Counted from the stretch's first letter, positions 37,040 through 44,695 are shown. The stretch: DNA of 64,000 bases from an uncultured Saprospiraceae bacterium (GCA_937959275.1 CALGLU010000009.1:1-64000), one strand, 5' to 3'. Numbers and translations are program-made. The notes: a model not told the origin generated them from the sequence alone.

Positions 37040-38013
37040 ATCAAAAAGGTCCCATCAGTCAATTCATCGTTGATCACTACAAACACTTTAATGCTGCCTC
37101 ATTGGTAGATGCCGCACAAGCCTACGAAGCGCAGCTTGTCGCAGGCAATAAAATGATGATCACATTGGCTGGCGCTATGAGTACCGCAGAGTTAGGTAAG
37201 TCTCTGGCAGAAATGATTAGACAAGATAAAGTCCACATCATCACTTGCACAGGTGCTAATTTAGAAGAGGATGTATTTAATCTTGTCGCACACAATCACT
37301 ATAAAAGAATACCTCATTATAGAGACCTGTCTCCTCAAGATGAACAAGAGTTATTAGCGCAACACTACAATCGTGTCACAGATACATGCATCCCAGAAGA
37401 AGAAGCAATGCGTGCAATAGAAGAACACCTATATGCAGTGTGGAAAGATGCAGATGGTAAGGCAGAGGCATATCTCCCTCATGAATATTTTTATAAAATT
37501 TTGCTGAGTGGCGAATTAGAAAACAAGTACCAAATTGATCCGAAAGACAGTTGGTTATTAGCAGCTGCACAAAAAAACATCCCCATCATCGTACCCGGCT
37601 GGGAAGATTCGACATGTGGCAATTTTTTCACGTCGTATTGTATAACAGGTGATCTTAAGCCTGCAACCATGAAGTCTGGTATTCATTATATGATGGCTTT
37701 GGCAAAATGGTATCAGGAGGTAAGTCAAACGAGCCAGATCGGATTTTTCCAAATTGGTGGAGGCATTGCAGGGGATTTCCCCATCTGTGTTGTGCCGCTG
37801 TTACATCAAGATTTGGAGCTAGACCATGTGCCTATGTGGTCCTACTTTTGTCAGATTAGTGACTCCACGACGAGTTATGGATCCTATTCTGGAGCTGTGC
37901 CAAATGAAAAAATCACTTGGGGCAAATTGAGTCCAGAAACACCAAAGTTCATTATCGAATCTGATGCGACAATTGTAGCGCCTTTGGTATTTGCTTATGT
38001 CTTAGGCTGGTAG
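37036..38013 (+). CDS. Deoxyhypusine synthase homologue (possible homospermidine-type synthase)
   Basis: 325 residues of the DHS family, with NAD-binding segments (TLAGAMSTAELG, TCTGANLEEDVFN, GGGIAGDFPICVVP). The catalytic lysine is conserved as K297 in ITWGKLS, equivalent to the WGK lysine that forms the imine with the aminobutyl group. Bacteria lack eIF5A, so the enzyme must transfer aminobutyl to something else; plant homospermidine synthase arose from DHS. Its place after arginine decarboxylase and agmatinase suggests putrescine or a related amine as acceptor, giving a longer polyamine. The product is inference. Confidence 0.86.
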   Translation: MNQKGPISQFIVDHYKHFNAASLVDAAQAYEAQLVAGNKMMITLAGAMSTAELGKSLAEMIRQDKVHIITCTGANLEEDVFNLVAHNHYKRIPHYRDLSPQDEQELLAQHYNRVTDTCIPEEEAMRAIEEHLYAVWKDADGKAEAYLPHEYFYKILLSGELENKYQIDPKDSWLLAAAQKNIPIIVPGWEDSTCGNFFTSYCITGDLKPATMKSGIHYMMALAKWYQEVSQTSQIGFFQIGGGIAGDFPICVVPLLHQDLELDHVPMWSYFCQISDSTTSYGSYSGAVPNEKITWGKLSPETPKFIIESDATIVAPLVFAYVLGW

Positions 38014-38014
38014 C

Positions 38015-38056
38015 TACATAAAAAAAGAGGAACTCTCAGGCATTCCTCTTTATGTG
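38015..38056. terminator. Bidirectional terminator between DHS and OmpA genes
   Basis: The stem pairs ACATAAAAAAAGAGGAA with TTCCTCTTTATGT around a ten-base loop. A-rich and T-rich flanks on both sides let it act for the plus-strand DHS operon and the convergent minus-strand OmpA-family gene. Confidence 0.7.
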
Positions 38057-38085
38057 ATGTGTCAAGTTGGCTTGGGGTATTTTAT

Positions 38086-39828
38086 TTAGTAGCCAGAATT
38101 TTTATTTCCTTTGAATTTGACACCACTGCCTACATTTTTAGTATTGCCTTCAGGTTCTGCCATATCAAAATCTCCGTCTTTGCACAATCTGAATTCTACA
38201 CGACGATTCATCATATGAGATGTCTCCGCAGCATTCACAGCCAACGGATTTGATTCTCCACCATACATAAGCTTGATACGACTTCGATCAATGCCATAAT
38301 TAGAGACTAAATGGTCAATAGCTGCTTTTGATCTTCTGTATGACAACACTTGGTTATAATCATCTGATGCTCTTGTGTCTGTATGTCCATGCGCAACGAC
38401 ACAAAGTTCAGGACATTCTTTTAGTACAGTAGCCACATGATGTAATTGGCTGTAATATTCTGGTTTGACATTGTATTTGTTAAGGTCATAATGAATCATT
38501 GGCAAGAACCATTCTCCACAACCTGTCTTCACATTTGGCGCAGGATGAGAATGTTCAGCAATCATTCGCTCTATTTCTTCTTCTGATAATGTTTCGACTG
38601 CTGGAATAATCGCTATACAGTCTTCCATATCATAGCCAGGTGGAGAATAGATTTCTGGATCCTCACAATCTGGGCATCCATCACCATCGCTATCTAGCAA
38701 GACACCTTTTGTATCGACCGCACAATCTTCTGGCGTGTCTGGCTCAGCGTCCAGCATATCGATAACACCGTCTCTGTCTGTATCAGTTAAATCGAGTTGT
38801 GGTCTTCTTTTCAGTGAAGCTATATCATTGAGAGCTGCCTCATATGGATTCAACCAATAGAGTGGCTCTGTTCGTTTGTCAAAATTACCTAGATTGATTC
38901 CAAGTCGTAAGTTAGAGTAATGGATAATATCAGAATCATTGGTTTGATCAACTGTGGTTCTCCACTCATGACCATCTAATTTATCATAGTCCTGAGCTAA
39001 AATTTGATGTTCTAAGGACAGGTTAAACCGACGACTTAACTTTCTGGAAATACCGACGAGACCGCTAAACTGTGGAAACCATTTGCCGCTGTCATGAGTA
39101 AACCCTGGGACATCTCTATCATTTTCAAACTCTGATTCGTAATTATCGTCAAGGACATCCCTAATTCTGTCTCTTTTCTCAGATGTATTTGGTGCACCTA
39201 AGTCACCAACACTTGACCAATCATAAGCTGCACCATTCTCATCAAAATAATCCATTGTCACTTTTGTATTCATGACACCCGCTCCTATACCGGTATAGAA
39301 ATTCCACTTATTATTTGGCTTATGAAATAATAAATTGCCGACATTAAAGATCAAATTTAAGTTAGCACCGACATTCCTTGAATTAAAATTTCGAAATGCG
39401 ATACCGTCTTCTCCGTATGCGCTCAGTAATTGAGACGCAAGATTCGTGTTATCCAATGCTAAAACTTGGACTGAAGTCCGTCTACCATCTAGCCCTTTAT
39501 CCCTACCCCAGACTCCATCGAGTCTCCATGAAAAATAATAGTTAATCGCTTTGCGCAAGTGTAATCCAATCCCTAGAGGCGCACAAGGATTACCAGAAGG
39601 TATATCCCCATTGACATGCAAACCACCTAGGTGAATACCTAGTTCAAGTGAATTTTTAGGTTTTGATGAGTATGGGTTAAGACCTTGTCTCCAAGCTTCA
39701 TTTTGCTCAGCATCTTGAGTCATGTCGTCTGTCACATTGATAACATCGTCTAGAATTGTTCTTTGCGTAAAACTTTGGGTTAATACCACACAGCAGAGGA
39801 TGAACGCCAAACTTATTTTAATATTCAT
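38086..39828 (-). CDS. OmpA-family outer-membrane protein with TSP3 repeats
   Basis: 580 residues from the ATG at 39828 (the longer frame begins with TTG). Signal peptide MNIKISLAFILCCVVLTQSF. A barrel-like domain (about 55-320) is followed by thrombospondin type 3 calcium repeats (DTDRDGVIDMLDAEPD, DSDGDGCPDCED) and a C-terminal OmpA peptidoglycan-binding domain (VAHGHTDTRASDDYNQVLSYRRSKAAIDHL, NRRVEFRLC). It links the outer membrane to the wall. The layout is common among proteins encoded near T9SS genes, but it is not specific for them. Confidence 0.9.
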   Translation of the reverse strand: MNIKISLAFILCCVVLTQSFTQRTILDDVINVTDDMTQDAEQNEAWRQGLNPYSSKPKNSLELGIHLGGLHVNGDIPSGNPCAPLGIGLHLRKAINYYFSWRLDGVWGRDKGLDGRRTSVQVLALDNTNLASQLLSAYGEDGIAFRNFNSRNVGANLNLIFNVGNLLFHKPNNKWNFYTGIGAGVMNTKVTMDYFDENGAAYDWSSVGDLGAPNTSEKRDRIRDVLDDNYESEFENDRDVPGFTHDSGKWFPQFSGLVGISRKLSRRFNLSLEHQILAQDYDKLDGHEWRTTVDQTNDSDIIHYSNLRLGINLGNFDKRTEPLYWLNPYEAALNDIASLKRRPQLDLTDTDRDGVIDMLDAEPDTPEDCAVDTKGVLLDSDGDGCPDCEDPEIYSPPGYDMEDCIAIIPAVETLSEEEIERMIAEHSHPAPNVKTGCGEWFLPMIHYDLNKYNVKPEYYSQLHHVATVLKECPELCVVAHGHTDTRASDDYNQVLSYRRSKAAIDHLVSNYGIDRSRIKLMYGGESNPLAVNAAETSHMMNRRVEFRLCKDGDFDMAEPEGNTKNVGSGVKFKGNKNSGY

Positions 39829-40127
39829 GAGTCTATATTCTAAATACAAGAAATAGTGGATGTGCAGTAGATTTTTCAGTTTATTGGATAAATAGTTAAT
39901 AAATCTCTATCCAATACACAATTTAATAAAAGATTTGCACTATTTCTTACTAAGTGTTTTCTTAAAAACTTAGCATACTATTGAATTATCGCAATTAAAA
40001 TTTGATTCATTTCATTAAAATAACAGATGCCAGGAGACTCATAATTAGTGGATAATTAAATTTGTAGAAGAAATAATTATATAAATCACTGATAAATAGT
40101 TAATTTTATATATCAATTATTTATAAT

Positions 40128-41090
40128 ATGAATATTTTCTCTAGTTCTACATCCCAAAAGACAACTTCAGATAGGTCCATTTCATCAGAGAATTTAGAAA
40201 ATTCTACTGTCTTAAATTCTGGTGTCGGGCTCCAAATCATTGGTACCAATACAAAATCCTATTCTGTTTGGTCATCACTGCTTAATTACCCATCACATTT
40301 CAACAAACAATTGATTAGCTCTGGCTATATCTCTGATTCTGCTAAAATTAAAGAGTGTGTTGATCCAAATGCGATAACGATCATGTTAACTGGAAAGTCA
40401 TTAACTAAAGACTTACTCGGTAATGATGAACATTTATCATGTATTTCGAATACACTAGAACTAGTAAATGAGTTTGATATTGATTTTGATAACTTAAGCA
40501 TCCTCGGTATTCAGAAACACTTATGCGATATAGAGCGATATACTAATTATGTCAATTCTATGTATAACATACTTCGTCTTTCGGATATCCGTCATGATGG
40601 AGGACTGAGTGAGGTTGTCTTGAGAGAAAGTGATCGAGTCGTATTTGATCTTAACTGCATTCGAAAATCTGATATTCCTGGTAATAATTCCTCATCGTTT
40701 TGTGGATTACTCATCGAGGAAGCATGCCAATTGATGAAATATATTGGATCAATTGACAAGCTAAAAACCTTAGAAATTTCTGGTATTGACTTCGATCAAT
40801 CCTATGATTCTAGCTATTACCAAATGATTGCACTCCTCATTTGGTACATGATGGAAGGCACAACGTTTATCCAAGCAGGAAATTCAATTTCTCACAAAAA
40901 ACAATATGTCATCTATCCAGAAGGCAGCGATTCTCCCTTATACTTCTATCATGAGTCTACCTCTGATAAATGGTGGATGAACACTAACGATGATATGAAT
41001 GAGCTAATCCCTTGTAGTCCAATGGATTATCAAAATGCAAGGACTGGTCAAATTTCTGATCGACTTATGAAAATTGTAGAGAAAGTTTAG
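40128..41090 (+). CDS. Degenerate arginase-fold protein (formimidoylglutamase-like pseudoenzyme)
   Basis: 320 residues. The C-terminal half follows the Bacteroidota formimidoylglutamase/arginase-like pattern: VVFDLNCIRKSDIPG where active members have FDLDxxR, then EEACQLMKYIGSIDKL, YQMIALLIWYMMEG, KWWMN and IPCSPMDYQNAR. The N-terminal half has lost the GGxHD and DxHxD metal motifs; only IIGTNTKSYSVWSS and LLNYPSHFNKQLISSGY remain. It should not bind the two manganese ions, so any role is structural or regulatory. Active relatives are about 60 residues longer. Confidence 0.62.
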   Translation: MNIFSSSTSQKTTSDRSISSENLENSTVLNSGVGLQIIGTNTKSYSVWSSLLNYPSHFNKQLISSGYISDSAKIKECVDPNAITIMLTGKSLTKDLLGNDEHLSCISNTLELVNEFDIDFDNLSILGIQKHLCDIERYTNYVNSMYNILRLSDIRHDGGLSEVVLRESDRVVFDLNCIRKSDIPGNNSSSFCGLLIEEACQLMKYIGSIDKLKTLEISGIDFDQSYDSSYYQMIALLIWYMMEGTTFIQAGNSISHKKQYVIYPEGSDSPLYFYHESTSDKWWMNTNDDMNELIPCSPMDYQNARTGQISDRLMKIVEKV

Positions 41091-41163
41091 ACTTTGGTTT
41101 AATTAATTTTCTCTTGATCCAACTAAAACTAATGATCTTATCGACACAAATTTGGTAGGGTCT

Positions 41164-41430
41164 CTATTTAATATAAGATTCAATTTTTGCAAGATCCATT
41201 GTACTAATTCTGTCAATTACATTTTCATGAAATTCACCATTGTTGTCGAAAAATAAATAACTAGGGTATCCTTGCAATTCAAAAGTTTCTAAAAATGCCG
41301 AAGTCAACTTTTTATCGATGTATATGTGTGTGCCTTCTGTCTTGGTTTCAATAATTTTCTTCTCCCACTTCTCAATAGTGCTTGAATTTGTGCACACATA
41401 AACGATTTCTACCGGGCTAGACTTTAGTTT
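41164..41430 (-). pseudogene. C-terminal fragment of a TlpA/thioredoxin-like protein
   Basis: The open part (from TTA at 41430, ATG-less; first Met-like codon at 41397) reads PVEIVYVCTNSS, KWEKKI, THIYIDKKLTSAF and GYPSYLFFDNNGE, which matches the second half of a TlpA-type thioredoxin fold, including the cis-proline region (YPSY). The CxxC half is missing and a stop lies exactly where the mobile element's left inverted repeat begins. The gene was probably cut by the element and the rest deleted. Confidence 0.6.
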
Positions 41431-41431
41431 A

Positions 41432-41459
41432 GGTAACTATATATAATTTTACACCAAAA
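41432..41459 (+). repeat. Left terminal inverted repeat
   Basis: Begins GGTAACTATATATAATTTTA and ends CCAAAA; an exact reverse complement occurs at 43280-43307. Beyond it, the next 15 bases inward are only loosely similar. Confidence 0.9.
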
Positions 41460-41509
41460 CTTTATTTAGTGTAAACAAATACCTATTTTTATTGTATTGA
41501 TTAATACAA

Positions 41510-41911
41510 ATGATAAATAGAGATTTCGATTCAATCATAGAGCTTCTTCTTACCTTCAAGGACGAACAAACATGTATTGACCACTTAACAGAATTGCGCT
41601 GGAATGGTGACATAGGTTCTCCATTTGACGCCACATCTAAGGTTTATGTCTGTAAGGGCAATAAGTATAAATGTAAGAACACTGGCAAGTATTTTAATGT
41701 AAAGACAGGCACTATGTTTGACAATACTAAAATAAAGCTTCCAAAATGGTTTTGCGCTATCTATCTTATCACTTCACATAAAAAAGGTATTTCTTCTTTG
41801 CAATTAAGTAAAGACATTAAAGTGACTCAAAAAACTGCTTGGCACATGCTACAAAGAATTAGATCTTGCTATGGAATTGATAATGATGAAAATGAATCTA
41901 ATTCTTTATAA
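41510..41911 (+). CDS. IS1595-type transposase N-terminal domain, DDE domain absent
   Basis: 133 residues. The zinc-ribbon-like part is altered (first CPxC pair replaced by SPFDAT; YVCKGNKYKCK remains), then follow the conserved GTMFDNTKIKLPKWFCAIYLI, HKKGISSLQLSKDIKVTQKTAW and MLQRIR of the IS1595 family. The frame stops just where the catalytic DDE domain should begin. It may bind the inverted repeats but cannot cut DNA. It could be a decayed transposase or a dedicated end-binding protein; intact reading frame favours some retention. Confidence 0.7.
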   Translation: MINRDFDSIIELLLTFKDEQTCIDHLTELRWNGDIGSPFDATSKVYVCKGNKYKCKNTGKYFNVKTGTMFDNTKIKLPKWFCAIYLITSHKKGISSLQLSKDIKVTQKTAWHMLQRIRSCYGIDNDENESNSL

Positions 41912-41946
41912 ATTAGAAGTTAAGACGTCTTATAAACTACTAATAA

Positions 41947-42180
41947 ATGGATAGAAGTATTCAAATTAAAATTAACGATACAAATGTCGAGTTATCAAAA
42001 AAGCTTGTAGACCTATTGTATTATGAAATAAGTGGAATTGTTTACAAAGACAATATTGAATTAGACCTTGACGTCGTTATAGAAATAGTTGCTACTGAAG
42101 TGGGTATTGAAGAAGAGGATTACTCAGACTTCAATTCAAAGCTAAAAACTGCATTAGGATTTAACCCTAAGACCGATTAG
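41947..42180 (+). CDS. Hypothetical small acidic protein in the mobile element
   Basis: 77 residues, strongly acidic (VGIEEEDYSD), with an ATG 35 bases after the transposase stub. No family is recognised. Being co-directional with the stub and followed by a hairpin at 42211-42237, it is probably co-transcribed with it. Confidence 0.5.
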   Translation: MDRSIQIKINDTNVELSKKLVDLLYYEISGIVYKDNIELDLDVVIEIVATEVGIEEEDYSDFNSKLKTALGFNPKTD

Positions 42181-42210
42181 GAATAAATTTTGTAGTATTG
42201 TAAATTAAAG

Positions 42211-42237
42211 GACTGAGGCAGAACGTCTACCTCAGTC
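42211..42237 (+). terminator. Hairpin after the transposase-stub operon
   Basis: GACTGAGG and CCTCAGTC form a perfect 8-bp stem around an 11-base loop, followed by ACCTTCATTTTTC. The T run is offset by five bases, so termination is plausible but not certain. Confidence 0.5.
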
Positions 42238-42257
42238 ACCTTCATTTTTCATAGGAT

Positions 42258-42440
42258 TTATCCTAAGTAATCATATGAAGGAAATCCGTTAAGGTTAAAA
42301 GAGTCATCTAATTCTTCTAACCCGTACGGTTCTAGTTGTGAGAATTTTATTTGGATTCTCACTTTTACTGGACGCCGAATAATTCGAATACGTCTAATAA
42401 CGTAAATTGATTTGGTGAAAAAATAGTCTTGAAAAAGAAG
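42258..42440 (-). other. Start-less open frame downstream of the tRNA-like gene
   Basis: On the minus strand a frame runs through the tRNA-like sequence and on for about 60 codons, reading YVIRRIRIIRRPVKVRIQI and later EELDDSFNLNGFPSYDYLG before TAA at 42260-42258. It looks protein-like (basic then acidic) but no ATG, GTG or TTG start is obvious after the tRNA. It may be the tail of a gene whose front was lost when the tRNA-like sequence moved in. Confidence 0.3.
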
Positions 42441-42508
42441 TGGAGGGCACGGGAATCGAACCCGTCGAGCCCAGTTTTGCAGACCTAGCCGGCGAACCTG
42501 CGCCCCCC
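42441..42508 (-). tRNA. tRNA-Cys(GCA)-like gene, degenerate, inside the mobile element
   Basis: On the minus strand the acceptor stem is GGGGGGC with GCCCTCC (one G-T) and discriminator A. The T arm ACGGG-TTCGATT-CCCGT is perfect. The anticodon loop CTGCAAA gives GCA for cysteine and AGGTCTGCAAAAC is like genuine tRNA-Cys, but the stem beneath has a mismatch. The D arm is short and abnormal (GCAGG-TTCG-CCGGC, a tetraloop hairpin). Total 68 nt, shorter than normal. CCA is not encoded. It is either a decaying tRNA or a tRNA mimic. Confidence 0.55.
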
Positions 42509-42532
42509 TCTTTTTCTTTTCTAATCGTCATA

Positions 42533-43030
42533 TCAGAAGGGTAAGTCATCGAATCCTTCTATTTTGTTTAGCGCATAACCAAACCCTCCGAATTCATTTA
42601 GTTTCTTTATATATTGATCAGTGATTTTTCCGTCTTCTCTTACCCAAGTTGGTAAGCACCAAAAAGTTAGTCCCTCAGACTTGTCTTCAACCATTGTAAC
42701 ATGCCCCGCTTGCTTCAGCTGAGACAGGGTTGCAGAAATCGAACTTATAAGGCTTGCTCTTGTTTTCCCTTGAAAATCATTATTCTTAGATAAGCCGTTT
42801 AATATATCGTCTGACGTTAAAGGAACATCCATGTTATGCAGATATTCGTTTATCTGACTCTTCCAGTTTATTCTTGTTAGCCTTTTATTTTGTTTATGTT
42901 CTTCTTTTAGTGAGGAGGCTTTGGCTTCATTAAGTTTGATTAGAATTTCATTTAGCCTATCCATTTCAAGACGAATCTTATTCCTAAGAATATTATATTC
43001 GTCCTCAGAAAGTTCTACGTTAATACTCAT
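42533..43030 (-). CDS. Hypothetical protein with coiled coil and winged-helix-like domain
   Basis: 165 residues. Residues about 5-50 are a charged helix likely to form a coiled coil (EYNILRNKIRLEMDRLNEIL). Residues 60-145 look like a winged helix: INEYLHNMDVPLTSDDILNGL, a LISSISATLSQLKQAGHV recognition-helix-like segment and a beta wing ending FWCLP. It probably binds DNA. No family recognised. It is the only minus-strand protein gene in the element and precedes the tRNA-like gene by 24 bases. Confidence 0.55.
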   Translation of the reverse strand: MSINVELSEDEYNILRNKIRLEMDRLNEILIKLNEAKASSLKEEHKQNKRLTRINWKSQINEYLHNMDVPLTSDDILNGLSKNNDFQGKTRASLISSISATLSQLKQAGHVTMVEDKSEGLTFWCLPTWVREDGKITDQYIKKLNEFGGFGYALNKIEGFDDLPF

Positions 43031-43123
43031 ATATGTAATAAATTACTTATATTTAGATTAGATTTGAAAATCCCCCTCAAATGTGAGGTATTCACATCTA
43101 ATACAGTTAATGAAAAAATATAT

Positions 43124-43151
43124 GCCCTGCTGAACACAGGGCTTTTTTTTT
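43124..43151 (+). terminator. Strong hairpin with nine T, plus strand
   Basis: GCCCTG-CTGAACA-CAGGGC is followed by TTTTTTTTT. No plus-strand ORF lies directly upstream, since 42533-43030 is on the other strand. It might end an unannotated small RNA starting near 43035-43090 or read-through from the stub operon. Confidence 0.7.
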
Positions 43152-43279
43152 GCCCTGACAAGACCATGCGAATATAGATAAAATATTATGAATTATTCTT
43201 ATACAACCAAAATAACCTCTAATAGAGGCACTAGATGTATAAAATATTGTTCTTATATGTAATTTATACTATATTTACA

Positions 43280-43307
43280 TTTTGGTGTAAAATTATATAT
43301 AGTTACC
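43280..43307 (-). repeat. Right terminal inverted repeat
   Basis: Exact reverse complement of 41432-41459. It ends 37 bases before the murF stop codon, so the element inserted close to but not inside murF. Confidence 0.9.
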
Positions 43308-43344
43308 GAGATTTGAATTTATTGAATACCAGTGTAAAGGATAC

Positions 43345-44643
43345 CTATACTTGAATCAGTCGTTCAAGCTGCATTCCCCGTGACCCTTTTATTAGTATTT
43401 CTTTTCCTGTCGTGTCCTGCTGTTCAAACCATGCTTTCATCTCTTCAAATTCAGCAAATTGAAGAATTGACTCATTTGTATTTGTTTTATGGAATAGACT
43501 GCCAACTAACACAACTTTGCCCCAATCTTTTGCTTGCACTAATTCTACAAGCTCTTGGTGTTCTTGGATCTCTTGTTCTCCTAACTCGAACATGTCACCT
43601 AAGATAAGCCATTTGTTAGTCATTTCCTTTGATGTAAATGCGCGAATCGCTTCTGCCATACTGGATGGATTTGCATTGTATGCATCTAAGTAATAAATAC
43701 AATCCTTGATGATTTTAGTCTCCGTACGATTATTATGCAACATCAAGCTATTTAAAGCCTCTACGGCATCACTCATTGCCACATCGTAATACTTCGCTAT
43801 TGTCAGAGCTGCAGATATATTCAACAGATTATGCCTCCCGAAAAGAGTAGAATCAAGTTGGTAGTCCTTATTCTCACTTAACACCCGCCCTTTTAATTTC
43901 GGGAAGACAGTATCCATTTTTAGCTCAAAAGAAGTGGATGCTTCAGCAGTGTATCGAATAGATTTAGGATTATGCTTATCCAAATAACTACCGATATAAG
44001 GAGACTCCAGATTAGCGAATAGCAGTCCTTCATTTTCTTTTACATAGTCAAACAGCGATAATTTTTCAATTGCAACACCATCTACAGATCCTAATCCTTC
44101 AAGATGTGCCTTGCCAATTGAGCTTATTAGGGCAGCTGTCGGTTCTGTAATTTCAGCTAAAGCCCGAATTTCACCTGGACTATTCGTGCCCATTTCAACT
44201 ATCGCTATCGTATGATGCTCCCTTAATGCCAATAGAGTTAGTGGTACGCCGATGTGATTATTAAAATTACCTGGTGTAGCCAACACATCATATTTGACAG
44301 AAAGAATAGCGCTTAAAAGTTCTTTAGTGGTCGTCTTACCATTAGAGCCTGTAATGCCAATCACGGGTATTGTAAAATGTCTTCTATGATATGTAGCCAG
44401 ATGTTGAAGAGTAGTCAACACATTATCAACAAGAATAAATTGCTCGCCCTTAGCCGCTGTCTCGTCATCGACAATGGCATAGTTACATCCTTTATTGATG
44501 GCGTCCTCTGCGAATGCATTGCCATTAAAGTGTTCTCCGCTTAATGCAAAAAAGAGAGAGCCGGGCGTATTTATCTTTCTTGAATCTGTCTCAATTTGAC
44601 AGTTACAGTCTAAAAACAAATTATATATCTGTTCGATTGTCAT
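43345..44643 (-). CDS. murF: UDP-N-acetylmuramoyl-tripeptide--D-alanyl-D-alanine ligase
   Basis: 432 residues from the ATG at 44643. The 13 extra codons of the longer frame start with TTG and lie inside the gldJ terminator hairpin, so they are not coding. The P-loop GITGSNGKTTTKELL, IVEMGTNSPGEI and YNANPSSMAEAI are MurF motifs. The enzyme adds D-Ala-D-Ala to the UDP-MurNAc-tripeptide in the cytoplasm. Lying next to gldJ is conserved in gliding Bacteroidota such as Flavobacterium. Confidence 0.95.
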   Translation of the reverse strand: MTIEQIYNLFLDCNCQIETDSRKINTPGSLFFALSGEHFNGNAFAEDAINKGCNYAIVDDETAAKGEQFILVDNVLTTLQHLATYHRRHFTIPVIGITGSNGKTTTKELLSAILSVKYDVLATPGNFNNHIGVPLTLLALREHHTIAIVEMGTNSPGEIRALAEITEPTAALISSIGKAHLEGLGSVDGVAIEKLSLFDYVKENEGLLFANLESPYIGSYLDKHNPKSIRYTAEASTSFELKMDTVFPKLKGRVLSENKDYQLDSTLFGRHNLLNISAALTIAKYYDVAMSDAVEALNSLMLHNNRTETKIIKDCIYYLDAYNANPSSMAEAIRAFTSKEMTNKWLILGDMFELGEQEIQEHQELVELVQAKDWGKVVLVGSLFHKTNTNESILQFAEFEEMKAWFEQQDTTGKEILIKGSRGMQLERLIQV

Positions 44644-44656
44644 TGCTCTAAAATGC

Positions 44657-44695
44657 AAAAAAGCCTTCGATTGATCACTCAACAGAAGGCTTTTT
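44657..44695 (-). terminator. Terminator between gldJ and murF
   Basis: AAAAAGCCTTC pairs with GAAGGCTTTTT around a 16-base loop; on the minus strand the stem is followed by TTTTTTGC. It begins 20 bases after the gldJ stop and ends 13 bases before the murF ATG. murF is therefore either read by partial read-through or from a promoter inside the loop region. Confidence 0.75.

Larger units (their letters stand above)
41432..43307. mobile_element. 1.88-kb transposon-like element with 28-bp terminal inverted repeats
   Basis: Perfect 28-bp inverted repeats bound the segment. Inside are an IS1595-type transposase N-terminal domain (41510-41911) with no DDE domain, two unknown genes, a tRNA-Cys-like gene, and two hairpins. 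It interrupts the TlpA fragment on the left; no clear target duplication is seen (TTAGTTTA against GAGATTTG). It is probably non-autonomous and moved in trans by a complete IS1595 transposase elsewhere. Confidence 0.72.

Noticed and set aside
41424-43315. 8-bp target-site duplication for the mobile element
   Set aside because: The flanks TTAGTTTA and GAGATTTG do not match, so no duplication is claimed.
44644-44682. N-terminal 13 residues of MurF from a TTG start
   Set aside because: They lie in the gldJ terminator hairpin; the ATG at 44643 fits the MurF family start.
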